A model generated the notes under the pieces. It was not told where the DNA came from. It made no database searches and saw only the letters and a list, made by a program, of their open reading frames with translations. 64,000 nucleotides of DNA from Acanthococcus lagerstroemiae (lineage: Eukaryota; Arthropoda; Insecta; Hemiptera; Eriococcidae). Positions 10,261 to 21,850 of the stretch are shown piece after piece. Where the stretch lies: positions 34,716,001 to 34,780,000 of the forward strand of contig CM063106.1 in assembly GCA_031841125.1 (NCBI GenBank). The letters run 5' to 3'. Positions within the stretch are counted from its first letter, which is position 1. Each line of letters begins with the position of its first letter. Position numbers and translations under genes: made by a program.

Positions 10261-12229
10261 AATTGTATCAGAACCTGATTGTGTCTACATGGCAGTCAGG
10301 AACAGTCCTACTAATTTGGGACTCTTGGATTGGGAATGGGATTTGTATGTAATGGCCCCAGTACGCTCTCGCGAAATTATCCGAGCCTGTTTAGACAACA
10401 AAGCGAGACACAAATTGAAATAAAATATAAAGCCCATGTACACTTTTCTGTTCCCTTGTTAAAAAATGTCAGCCTCGGCCCTCCAAAAGGTTCACAGAGC
10501 CCCACCCACACATAAACTTTGAGGAATGAGCTGATATAATTTTTTATAATTTAGATTTTCATAGAAAATTAACTATCATTTCACATCTTATTGAAAGCCT
10601 GGCATGCACTGCTTCTCCTTGGGAAAAAATCTGAGTAGGAAATCAAGATTCAGAATTTCAGAAGCAATATCTCTTTTACTTAATACTTGTTAGGTTTAAG
10701 AAAAAGATAGCATAGAGATTTCACAAGTCATAAATCCATTATTGTATATAAAACTTCTGCTGCGCTGTCCTTCTGTCTTTTAGTGTCCTCATTACAGCTG
10801 TGAGATATTACTATCACCTATGAAGTCTTTATCTCTTCTCATCTATGCCGTTTTCATATCACTTTGAAAGCTTAATTTTGTCCCCTTATACGCTGAAAAG
10901 ACAGCCTTGTCACAGTTCATCATTGTATAGAAGCATTATTAAAAGCTCAACAGAAATATGCATTATAGGAGAACGAAGAAGATTCAAGCGGACCACAACC
11001 TTTATTTGTGGGAGGGGGGGGCTTCAATCAAGTCAGCCTTCACGGCTTCATATCTGGTATTTCGTACATGTTAGAATGAGAAAAACCAAAATGTGTTTCC
11101 TAAAATAATCTCTGAAGGCATTCTTGCCGTACCTCGGGTCCACGATATAATTGGATTATACTTTTCCCCATTGCACATCACCAACTCATGCAAACTATTT
11201 CTGACGGCGACTAACCGGAACGGCCGCAAAATTTAGAAACGACCGTCGTTAATTCCTAACCTATTATTTCGGAGTTTTCCCCCCTTTTTCACGTATTTCC
11301 CAATTTAAAAACTTATTCTTTAATTCCCGCAGAGGCAAATCGGCATTTAAAAAATTGGAAAATTATTCAGAACAGTCGGCGAGCAGAAAAAAAGAGATCG
11401 TTGGTTTATTTAATATTTCTTATTATCTTGCTTTTCCCTTTCCATTTTTTTAAGCCCGGAAGCTAATTTAAGCATAATTAATACAGCTTCGTTAGTCAGA
11501 GCCGCCTCAGTAAAGATTATTATTATTAACTGGCTTTACCAGTTTCATTTACACTTCGCTTTTTCAATTATTTTCGAAATTATATTATAAACGAAGGGAT
11601 GCAACGTCAAATTTCGGGACGAAAGTCTGAAGCAAAAAGTGAGTTTCAAATGGAAAGCCATTTTAATGGAATTGATAACTTTTTTCTCTCGTTTTTAATT
11701 ATTAATTAATGAAAAATATTATTTCCTTTTCACGATACGAGAAAATGCGCATCAAAAGAAAATTATATTTTTAATGAGCTTAGAAATTTGAGTTTTTTTT
11801 GTAGATTACTTTTTTCTTTCTTACGGCAGAAGTCGGGTACCTCTCGCTGGTAGAGAGGTTTTGGCTCAAACTGGCTCCATTCATGTTCGCGCATACTGAG
11901 TAGGTTTTTTTGGCGGACAAGGAAAAATGAATCATTAATGATAGGGATGAACGGAAACAACTTTTTTCGGGACGGAACAGTGAGAACGTAATTCTTCTAA
12001 TTGAAGATTGAAGCTGTACATTCAGGCTCGTAATTAAGGGAAGCTAAGGGAAAGGAGGGTGGAGCCTCCCCCTTGACCAATTTGAATCACCTTGTATAAT
12101 ATATAAATACTCGAAAACACAATTTTGGATTAATTTTATTAATTAGGAACAACGATCATCATGAAAACTTACAAAGTAAACATTGCATCATCTTATCAGC
12201 GCGGAGCAACGCACTTCGATGCTGCTCTC
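10261..12229. other. No gene recognised
   Basis: Mostly AT-rich spacer. The part at 11,190-11,560 carries several CG dinucleotides (for example CGGAACGGCCGC near 11,217) and appears single-copy. No exon with supported splice signals was found. Confidence 0.35.
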
Positions 12230-12519
12230 CAGGGATGTTCCGATACGGGGGGGCAACTCTCCCCCCCCCCCAGGAATTTTGCACTCAGCAGTTGGGAAAA
12301 TTTACCATTTCAGTCAGACGGAGTTGGGGGAATCGAACAAATCAAATTCTTTTTGCTTTGACAATTGGGAATTGAGTTGAGAAGTTGGAAAAATCCAACA
12401 AGTCAAAAGGCTTTTTTTTTTCTTTCTTTCTTCTGCTTTGATACTTGGGAATTTTGAGATGAATCAGTTGGGTCTTTCACAATTTTTACCCCCGCAGGAA
12501 AAACTCCGGTACGTCCCTG
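12230..12519. mobile_element. hAT-like MITE family B, copy 1
   Basis: The left end CAGGGATGTTCCGATACG pairs with the right end CTCCGGTACGTCCCTG. The interior shares GCACTCAGCAGTTGGGAAAA and the phrase ATTTACCATTTCAGTCAG with the copies at 13,342 and 14,380. A G run and a C run lie just inside the left end. No target duplication is obvious. Confidence 0.7.
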
Positions 12520-13341
12520 GTTTCAGCCCTATGATTGTTTTCTGCATAGAACTCGCACACAAAAACACTTTCATTTCTGGTATTAAAGATCAAAAGAAAA
12601 TTCAAGAGGGTCTAAACAAGTATTGATGTAGAAGATCGTTTTAGGTTTTATTAAAAACAATATGACTTTTCTAGACTAGCTCAAACATTTTCAAAACTTC
12701 TTGAAAACTATTGCAGTAATGTTTTAAAATGTCTTAAGACTCTTCAAAATTCTTACAGCTATGTAGTATGTACTTGCTTAACACATCAAAGATAAGTCCA
12801 GACTACTTTGAGGCTTAAATCATTTCGGAACCAGAAGCATACAAATTTTTAATACGTGGGAAGGAGGGGGAATTGTTGCAATCAGGGACGAGATTATGTC
12901 AAAGATGTTTTTTACAGTTAGAACCGAAAACAAACCTTCATTTATTTTTAAATATATCAAGTATAGGCAAAATTTTCTCAAGTTTTATTTTATTTTTCGA
13001 AATGGAAATGGATGGGTGGGCAAATAATACCTCGTACTCTACCATTTTGGCACACTTCCCCTTCTCCTTTTACTACACCACACGTCGCCTCGGTTTAAGT
13101 ATCACGTAAGTCCAAAAATGCACAAACGTGTCAGAAAACACAAAAAACTGAATAGAAAATTTGGATGAATGACCTCCAAGGTGTTTAGTTTCACTGCTAG
13201 GAGTGCTAAATTGCACTTTCGATTTACGAGGATTTTAGATTTAAATTCCTCGATTCTTTTTTTGCAATACAAACCAGGTAAATCCCATTTTTCATAAATA
13301 TTGACTTACGTGGTATTTGAACAGAGGCGACGATTAAGAAT

Positions 13342-13699
13342 CAGGGACGTACCGATGAGGGGGGCAATCCTCCCCCCCGTAGGAATTTTTCACTCAGCAG
13401 TTGAGAAAATTTACCATTTCAGTCAGGCGGAGTTGGGAAAATCGAACAAGTCAAACGGAGTTTTTCTTTTGCCTTTGATACTTTGGAATTGAGTTGAGAA
13501 GTTGGAAAAATCCAAGTTCAAAGCTTTCTTCTGTTTTTTTGCTTTAATATTTGGGAATTTTGATTTGCGTCAGGTGGAAAAAATCCAACAAGTCAAAAGT
13601 TTTTTTTTGACTTCGATAATTGGGAATTCTGAGTTGAGTCCGGTGGAACGTTCACAATTTTTGCTCTCCCCTTAGGAAAAACTCTTCGGTACGTCCCTG
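13342..13699. mobile_element. hAT-like MITE family B, copy 2
   Basis: The left end CAGGGACGTACCGATGAG and right end CTCTTCGGTACGTCCCTG are inverted repeats of 18 bp with one difference. The interior holds repeated TTGGGAATTxTGAxTTG and GTGGAAAAAATCCAACAAGT phrases. The flanking octamers do not match well. Confidence 0.8.
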
Positions 13700-14379
13700 T
13701 TACTCTCTACCTTACATCTCGCTGCCTATCGACCTTGAACACCCTTCCGACGATTTTTTACTTTTTATTTGGCCCGTCAAAAGTACTATTGAGAAACCTG
13801 AAAAAAATGGGAGGGAAATACAAAATTGAAGAGAGAAAAATAGTAGGTATCACATCTAGTACTGTAATATTGTTTGTTTCTTGGTCTTGAATTGGTGGTT
13901 CAACAGACAAAGTAAAATACAGTTTGAAACTTAATTTTATAGACACACATGAACATATACTTGAGTCAGTGGCACACTTCTAGAAAAGGATGGATTTCAG
14001 AGTACAAAGCTTCAATAAAAATTTTAGATACCTAAAAACTCGGAAAAAAGTTCCTTTCAAGCGAATCTCACCACTCCCCTCTTTGCTTGTAATAAACAAT
14101 TCATAAGTATAGTGTCCTAAGCGAGTCTCCAGTGAGACCACTCTTCTAAAGAATCCTGGCGACTGGCCTGTGTGCACCTTGCCAATTCAAAACACATTTA
14201 AAAAAAATCAACACTTGAAATTTTGCAAACTGTCGATCTGATTTTGCAACTGAGGGTCAATTTTACTAATTTCACCAACTCTAAAATACTTTGAAGGAGC
14301 CCCGTCAGTTCTTTCCTGAGTAACGCTCTCCATTCCTCCATTCGATTTACAAGTTCCGATTCACGTGTAACAAGTGATG

Positions 14380-14606
14380 CAGGGACGTACCGAAGAGTTT
14401 TTCCTTGGGGGGGGGGGGGGAGATTGTACAAGTCCCAACTAACTCAGCTCAAAATTCCCAAACAAATATCAGAGCAAAAAAATTTGATTTGTTGGATTTT
14501 TCCAACTCTGCCTGACTGAAATGGTAAATCTTCCCAAATGATGTGTGAAAAGTTCCTAAGAGGGAGGGGTGTAAAGTTCCCCCCCCCTCTCATCGGTACG
14601 TCCCTG
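14380..14606. mobile_element. hAT-like MITE family B, copy 3, perfect 8-bp duplication
   Basis: The ends CAGGGACGTACCGAAGAG and CTCATCGGTACGTCCCTG are flanked on both sides by AAGTGATG (14,372-14,379 and 14,607-14,614). An 8-bp target duplication with TIRs starting CAGGG is characteristic of the hAT superfamily. The interior is reversed relative to copies 1 and 2. 227 bp, non-autonomous. Confidence 0.85.
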
Positions 14607-14614
14607 AAGTGATG

Positions 14615-17600
14615 CCTTTCGTGTCAAAGACACCGTTTCCCAAAATAGAAAATTTCATGAGAACCGCAATGAGATATTATTTTGTATTAGATTGCTGGCA
14701 ACCCTGCGGAGTACAAGTTTTCAATTATTGTTTCACATTTATACACAGTATTTCAACATCCAGAAATTGGGTGAAAAAATTTGGAGACTGATCACTTTGT
14801 TCTATAGTGTGTGGTTTTACTTTCAAAAGAATAATCAGCGAGCGAATTATCGATGTAGGGTTTTTTAATACATTAAATCTTGAAATTAAAATTAATACAA
14901 TTAAAATAAAAATTAATAATAATATTTCATACTTCAAATCTGATTTTAAATATTTTATAGTTTTGGGACTCGAATTTCCTAATTGATATGAACAAAACGG
15001 ACTTATACTTAGAAGACTGAGATAGTTGTCGAAATAGAGGTTTCATGGGTCGCTAATTTTGAATATGTTCTCAGATTTTCGATCCAATATCGATTAAGAC
15101 CTTGAACTCCAAACTTTATATTTTCTTGAAATGGGCGAAATTTACTCGACTAAAATAATTGAAGATACAGTTGAAACGTTCAGTAACCCAATCGGACATG
15201 ATAGATCGACAGAATGACTTAACTGTCAGACAGAAATCGAGGTACGCAAAGCCAAGAAGAAGGGCGACACGATCAGCTAGGCATGGTCGTAGTTAGGAAG
15301 TTTTTTTTTGTCTAGAGGGGCGGGGGGGGGGGCGAAAATATTTTAATTGAAAGCTAAAACAAATTGCCAGATTTCGACGTAAGCCGGTTTTTCGGCCAGT
15401 AGGGAAGAGGGCTAAGACAGCCCTAACAGCCTCTCCGACATCTCTGAGGTAATGCTCGAAAGAGAGGATTCCAGGGCTCGGGTTGAGAGCAAATTAGAAA
15501 AGAAAAAATCTACTCCTTATCCTCTTCCTCTCACATGATGGTTTGATTATTTTTACTTGATGTTGTTGAATTCAAGGCGTCCTCTAGGGTGTAGCAGTGC
15601 TGTACCTGAATAGGACAATTTCCTACATCCGCTGTGCATGTGAAAGTCACCACCATTGATCATAATATGAAACATGTTCAAATAAAAGAGGTATTCTTAG
15701 GGCGCTGATTTCCAGTATCGTATTAGATCAAATTCAACCTAAATTTAGCTCCAATTCAAATTTCATCCTTAATATGTTGCTGGGAAAGGGACCCTATGTT
15801 GAAAAACTCTAAACGGAGAAAAACACGCATTACAAAAACAGGTTTTCGAGTACAACAGCAATACCACTTTCGTTTTCAATTTTCACAATATAAAAAGTTG
15901 TTAGAATATTCGGAATGGTCTCAATTTACACGAACTAGCGCCCTATATACAAATCTGACAAAACCTCAATTTTCATGATTTTCACCATGAGGTCCCTTTC
16001 CCCGTAACGCATCACACATAGAAAAAATGGACTTCACCTAAAAAATCGAGCAAAGTCTTTACATGAGGGTTTCCTGGGTGGCCGACTTCAAATATTACAT
16101 CAGATTTTCAGTTCAACCTTTACTCAAGTCTGCAAAATCCAAATTTCACAATCGAGAGTAGCGAGAAAGAGCTAAGCAGCAATTTCAATAAGAAATCAAA
16201 GGTTCTTCCTTTAGGTCAGCAGTTTCTAAAATTGCAGCAGACTTTTGAACCAACCTCAATTTTAGCCTCAAATATCAAAATTTTTTACTGAAGAGAATGG
16301 GCTAAGGTAACTTGACCAAGACAATCGACAGAGGTATCAAAAATAGTGAATCTGTAGGTCGATGATTCCGACTAGATATCTTATCAGATTTTACATTCTG
16401 GCTGGAAATCTTAATTTCTCAATGAAATTTTAATTTTAAAATGCAAAGGTAGGTTTGTGCACATCGTTCGAAAATTGGTATCAAGCAGAGTGCATATTAT
16501 CTATTAGAAAAAAAGTGAATTTTTCTTCTTTCTTGGTCGTAAAAATTTTCATTTAATTAGGGCATTTACATTTTGAGGGCGCACATGGCCTGGATATAGA
16601 ATTTGATGAAATAACTGCAATTGGCTACCTACGACACCTCTTTGATTTGTTACAGTAAAGTCAGTGTTGTCCATTTGAAGGATATGAAATTTTGATTTTG
16701 GAGTCCAAATTAAAGCTCAATAAGAAAATCTAATGCGAAATTCGAAATTAGCGACTGAAAACACCTTCGATTAAACGCGGTTTTTCAATTTTGTGAATAA
16801 AATAAATTTCGTCTATTTGAAGGTTGAAATTCCGACTTTGGAGTCCAAATTGAGATCAAAACAGAAATTTAATGCGATATTCGTAATTAGCAATCTCAAA
16901 TACCCCATTTTCGAAAACAATTTCAATCTTTCAAGGCAAGTTGATTTATCTCATTTCTGGTTTGAACGAATCGGGGCTTGATTAAAAATTTGATGAGTTT
17001 TCAAAATAAGAGACCTAATAACCCGCACTTCGATAGTTTTCTTGATATATTTTCTTTAAAATTCGGAAGTCGGTGACCAGTTTGTAATGCCAACTATTTT
17101 CTCAGCGTTCCTGCTGGAATTGCGATGCGGAAAAAACTATTTGTAGCCTTTCTAAATCTCTCCGATTGCAAAATCGGTCAACGTGGAAAGCTAAGTCTGT
17201 AAATTTAGTTTACCCAACTACTATCAGAATAACTTGAACATCATAGACTAGGTATGTTTTTCTATCGGATTGAAAAATGGGAAACTATCATTATTCATAT
17301 CTTCTCAGAATACCTTAAAAACAACGAAGTGAAAGTCGATGTTTTCCAGAAGTCAACTTTTTCTGGAAGTTGAGTCCACTACTGAACATGGCTAACTTGG
17401 TAAAATAAAAATACGAAAACTGCAGAAATCTTATTTCAATAAAAATAAACTTTTAATATTTTAAAGGCGGTGGATATGAGAAGAGAAAAAATTGTAATAA
17501 AATATGGCATTTTAAATTGAAACAAAATGAGTTAAAAGTAAAGAAAAAAGTTTAGCAGAAAGCTTAATTTTAAAACGAACTTTCTTTTCTTGCCTCTCAC

Positions 17601-19690
17601 TCTGTGGATGTCTCATTTTCTCTCATTTTATGTCTTTAAAAAACCCAGGAAAAATATATTAAAGCTTTTTTATACGGTAAAAATTCTATCAAGTTCTTTT
17701 CACTCGCTTATTTATTATTATAAAAAGCTGAAACGAATTCCCGCTTCGGAATTTTTTATTCGGTAATGCCGCGGCGCGCTATCCAAATAAATTGAGTTTT
17801 GTCGAATAGCGCCCCGCCTCTTGCGAGTTTCACCCCTCACTTCGTATTCCCTCTCATCAATTCATTTTTATAACTCTATACATTTTTCGTTTGATGGTAC
17901 AAAAATATGATAATTTCGTTCGTTGAGGGAGCAAGATAGCCTTAAGGACGAATTCGCGTAGTCGACAGGAAGGGTAGGAAAAGCGCAAAGCGTTTATATA
18001 TAAGGTCTGATAAAGGATTACGGAAGATATTCAACGAGAATTGTGCGAAATACTACCAATTCCAGGTTCGGTTCTTTTTTTTTTCCTTCTTCTTTTCTTT
18101 AACCTCCTTGAAATTATGCAACTCAATTTGGTATACCAAGAAGCAAAACAGCAATTACGAGATGCTATGTTTGAGTACGGATTCGAAAATTTGAACGCTA
18201 TCTGGTATCCGAACTCGTGGTTATAGTTTTGAAAATGAGAGATTAATTTGGCGTTAACTGAAGCCAAAGGCTAATGAGAAATATCGAGAGAATTTAATAA
18301 TGCCGTGATGAAAAAAGGAGGAAGTAATTGAATAATGCTGCGTAATTTACTTCCTGCTGAAAAAATACTGTCTAAATTAGTGAATCATTTAATCAACATT
18401 TTCTCGTCCACGTCATATGCAGGCTGGCTCTTAAAGTGGCCGTATATTCAAATAGGTTAATAAAATTTTTTACTGCTTATTCAATTATACCATTCGAGTA
18501 CTGATTGTTCTGAAGTACTTGTTACTTATGCACGATCAAATATTATAACCATATCGTTCGTAATTATTCCAGATTGCGGTTTCACTATAATGCCGTGCTC
18601 TGCATAAGGTTTGTAGCCAGGGACATACCTTAAAGATGCTTGAAAAGGAGGGATTTCCATTTTGCGTACTGAAAAATTTAGCGATTAATAAGCTTACTTA
18701 GAATCCAGCCTCGGGCAAGATTCATCAAACTCTGAAGCGAGTAGTAGCATCTAGCGTTTTGGCTAAGAGAGCAAACATGAAGAGAAACCCTCCAACAGAC
18801 GAGTCATATGTCGAGTAAAAATTTGGTAAATCTCGTCTCTAAAATTTCTCAGTCGTTTTATCAACTTGCTGAATAGTTTCTCAACGTTTCCGTTTCAACG
18901 CCACTGTACTTTCTTGTGATGTCTCAACTTTTGGTCTACAGTCAAGTTAATATCAATAGTGAATTCAGTTCCCTCGAAATCTCCTTTGGTGATATCACGA
19001 CAAAAGATGGGATGGGGGTAGTAGAGAGAAAAACGTTTCCATGGGTGGATAGGTGCGTAGGGAAACAGATCGGAGGGGGGATTAGCACTCTTTAGCGTGC
19101 ACAATTTGCTAAGCTAAAAAGCGTCAAAAATTCTACACTTGCTCCCATAAGGGCTACGTGAATTAATAATAACATAAAACATTGTTTTCAGAATTCTTCT
19201 TCTGAGATTGCTGGGCAACTTACAAATAAATCGTGAGGAAACATTTTTATGCAAAAGCCAATCTAGAGTATACATTTTGTTAGAAAAAGTTATTGTAACA
19301 ATAATAGGGAGCAAATTATAGGTCAAAAATCTGATTTCATGACCTCCTCTACTGTACGGCTGTGAAAACACTCGATGAAAAATGTGGAAAATTTAGTTCA
19401 TTCATCAACATGATGACCCGAACATTCCTTCCAAAAATAATTGATGTATCTCAATTCCTTTCGTCATTGTCTAAACACAGAACTTCTTTCAAAGGCCGTG
19501 TTATGGGTTGAAAGTCTTTGCATTAAAATTTGAAAATAAGATTAAGATTAGTACATATACAATTTATCTAGAAACACACTTTTATTTTCGTATTTACAAG
19601 CTTGAATTTCGAATTATTTTCACAATTAAAAAAACTAATATAACAGGCCAAAAATCTGCATCAAAATTTCAAGATGAAATTTGAGAATTT
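14615..19690. other. No gene recognised; degenerate related segments and AT-rich spacer
   Basis: Around 15.05, 16.07 and 16.37 kb, and inverted near 16.75 and 16.87 kb, similar phrases recur (GTCGCTAATTTTGAATAT, ATCAGATTTTCAGTTCAACC, AATTTAATGCGATATTCG). They suggest old copies of one dispersed non-coding repeat, related in style to those at 42.3 and 51.5 kb. The stretch 17.70-17.90 kb is CpG-bearing and looks single-copy. No convincing coding region is seen. Confidence 0.4.
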
Positions 19691-20547
19691 AAGGTTTACG
19701 CGGACACTTTCCTCTAATCCTACAAAGCTTCCTACAGAACCGTTTCATTAGAGTACGCGTAGAAGGACATCTTTCCTGCCCTCGACCGCTCATCAATGGA
19801 GTCCTACAAGGCTCAGTCCTCAGCGTAACCTTGTTTTTGATTTCTATTAATGAGTTCACTCTCCAGGTTCGTTTCCCTCTCACACAAATACTATTTGCCG
19901 ATAACTTCGGCATTCATCTCAAATCCAAAAACCCAAAACTTGTCCATAAACCACTCTAAGAAAACATAAAACTAATCGAAGCATGGTTTTCTAGACACGG
20001 ATTCCGTATATCACCAAGCAAAACAGAATTCATGATGTTCCAGCATCGAACAAACAATCTAACTTTCCCACCTCTTCTACACAAATCACAATCGATTCCT
20101 TGCTCCAATTCAGTCAAATTTCTCGGCCTCTATCTTGACGCTCGCCTTCCCTGGTTATCTCATATAAAACACATAAAAGCCAAATGTATGAGTTCACTCA
20201 ATGTTCTGAAGTGCCTCTCACATTCTTCCAAAGGATGTAGCAGAGGACTACTCATTCAGTTATACCAGACTCTCTGATCCGATCTATCATGGATTACGGA
20301 TCACCCATATATGAACTTGCCCCTCCCTCATACTTAAGGCTTCTTGACACTGTGCAAATTGCGGGTTTACGTATCGCCATTGGCGCCTTTCGCACTAGCC
20401 CAGCTTTGAGTAGGTGTGCCGATGCTGGAATTCCTCTTCTCTCTTATCCGCCGAATGCAACTCACTGCCAAGCTTCTCGTTACGATAGCACACAACCCTA
20501 ATATTTCTTCCTTTTGTAGGGTGTGCCAATTCACTTTTCCTTCTTCT

Positions 20548-20593
20548 GTATTCCAGAGCGCTTTCGGCTGTTATGCCATCATCAGTGGAGTAC
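20548..20593 (-). ncRNA. Hammerhead-ribozyme-like motif, minus strand
   Basis: Read on the minus strand, GTACTCCA pairs with TGGAATAC at 7 of 8 positions as stem I. The core CTGATGA and CGAAA boxes are intact, stem III is the fully self-complementary AGCGCT, and C follows it. The stem II anomaly is the same as in the plus-strand copy. This is the better-paired of the two motifs. Confidence 0.4.
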
Positions 20594-20635
20594 CCTACTG
20601 ATGATGGCATAACAGCCGAAAGTGCTCTGGAATAC
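20590..20635 (+). ncRNA. Hammerhead-ribozyme-like motif, plus strand
   Basis: Stem I is GTACCCTA with TGGAATAC (six pairs including one G-U, with a 2x2 internal loop). The core CTGATGA is at 20,598-20,604 and CGAAA at 20,617-20,621. A minimal stem III (AGTGCT) is followed by C at 20,627 as the expected cleavage base. Stem II is GGC/GCC with one unpaired T after the CTGATGA box, which departs from the canonical G10.1-C11.1 closing pair. Function untested. Confidence 0.4.
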
Positions 20636-21850
20636 AGAAGAAGAAAAAGTGAATTGGCACACCCTGCAAAAGGAATATTACGAAGTTCACTCACACTCCA
20701 AAATGGACACTAATATTTCTGTCTATGAGTACCTCTTTAACCATTCAAACTACACCCCTGTTCCTAAATCCTCAATGCACTTACGTTCATACTTTGAAGG
20801 GATACTGTCCCGTACCTTTTCCTACAATTCACAATCAACAATCCATACATCGACCCCCACCCTAGTTGTTGAACCTTTCCCCATGCCATTTTGAACACTT
20901 ACAGAATTCCCTAAAAAATCTACACTCCCCAAGTTTATCGGACACATTTGCAAGAAGTTCTGGACCGCTTTCCTGACCGTATCCTACGTATATGCTTCAC
21001 TGATGGTTCAAAGTACAACCGACGCATCGCTTACGCCTACTCCAGAGATAGTCTACTATACTCCTTCCGACTTAAAAACACAGCTTCTATCTATACAGTC
21101 GAACTCCATGCTATCCTATAGTGCCTAGTCACGATCTCCTCGCTCGAAGACCCACCCACCCCCACCGACTAACTGGTCCTCTCAGATTCACTTTCCTCCT
21201 TAAGGTCTATTTCTGATCGCCTTTCAACGCACGCTCTCGTCCAACACATCCGTCTCATTCTCCATCTAATTTTCTTCATCACCAAGAGCATTTCACTTAT
21301 CTGGATCCCAAGCTATATCGGTATCCCAGGAAATGAGGCAGTTGATCAAGCAGCACAGCAAGCTACATAGCTCCCATATATCACTCGTCACCTCCCTATC
21401 CCAACCCAAGCCATTTTGCGTAAGTGGTTCAAAGAGTGGCGGCATCAAGCCTCTCGGCTCAACAAGCTCGCACAAATCAAGCTTACACCTGTCCTGTGGT
21501 CAACGTCCCAACGTTTCTCAGTTATCATCACCCGCCTAAGGATTGGACGTACATGCTTCATACGTACGCATCTTCTCACTAACCTTTATCTCCTCAACTG
21601 CCCACACTGTGAAGATGAAGACCCTCACACCGTGGACCACCTCTTCTCATGTCCCTTCCTCACCTGCCTTCGTAACTCTCACCACGTCCCCCATAGTCGA
21701 ATTTTGGCTCTCTCCAACTCCCACAAGCACATAAGCAACACCCTCAACTTCTTTTCCGCTGCTGGATGCCTCTGCGACACATAAACAACCATTTCCGAGC
21801 CCATAGCCCGAGAGTATAGCTCCGTGGCTCGATAATAATAAAATAAAAAA

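Larger units (their letters stand above)
20509..20674. repeat. Palindrome (78-bp arms, 10-bp spacer) with two hammerhead-like motifs
   Basis: Arms 20,509-20,586 and 20,597-20,674 are reverse complements with three differences. Each arm reads, outward from the centre, CTGATGA, a short stem (GGC-ATAACA-GCC), CGAAA, a self-complementary AGCGCT or AGTGCT, then C and TGGAATAC. That is the order of a type I hammerhead ribozyme. It interrupts the LINE reading frame. See Part 2 for pairing details and the caveat about an extra base. Confidence 0.9.
19692..21850 (+). mobile_element. Decayed LINE (I/Jockey group): reverse transcriptase to RNase H and 3' end
   Basis: Frames broken by stops and indels together follow the C-terminal half of a LINE ORF2 in order. 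First is LILQSFLQNRFIRVRVEGH and NGVLQGSVLS (RT motif B, normally GVPQGS). Then comes LFADNFGIH (motif C, with FADD altered to FADN), then the thumb region VKFLGLYLDARLPWLSHI, then LRIAIGAFRTSPALSRCADA. The RNase H part follows: CFTDGSKYN, YTVELHAI and IWIPSYIGIPGNEAVDQAA. The zinc-knuckle tail CPHCEDEDPHTVDHLFSC comes last. RT plus RNase H plus a CCHC tail points to I or a related clade. The element ends with an A/T-rich tail near 21,830-21,850. It is 5' truncated and inactive, since catalytic FADD is lost. Confidence 0.85.

Noticed and set aside
20395..20694. 99-codon minus-strand frame
   Set aside because: It spans the palindrome and LINE debris and is antisense to LINE frames. No independent support.
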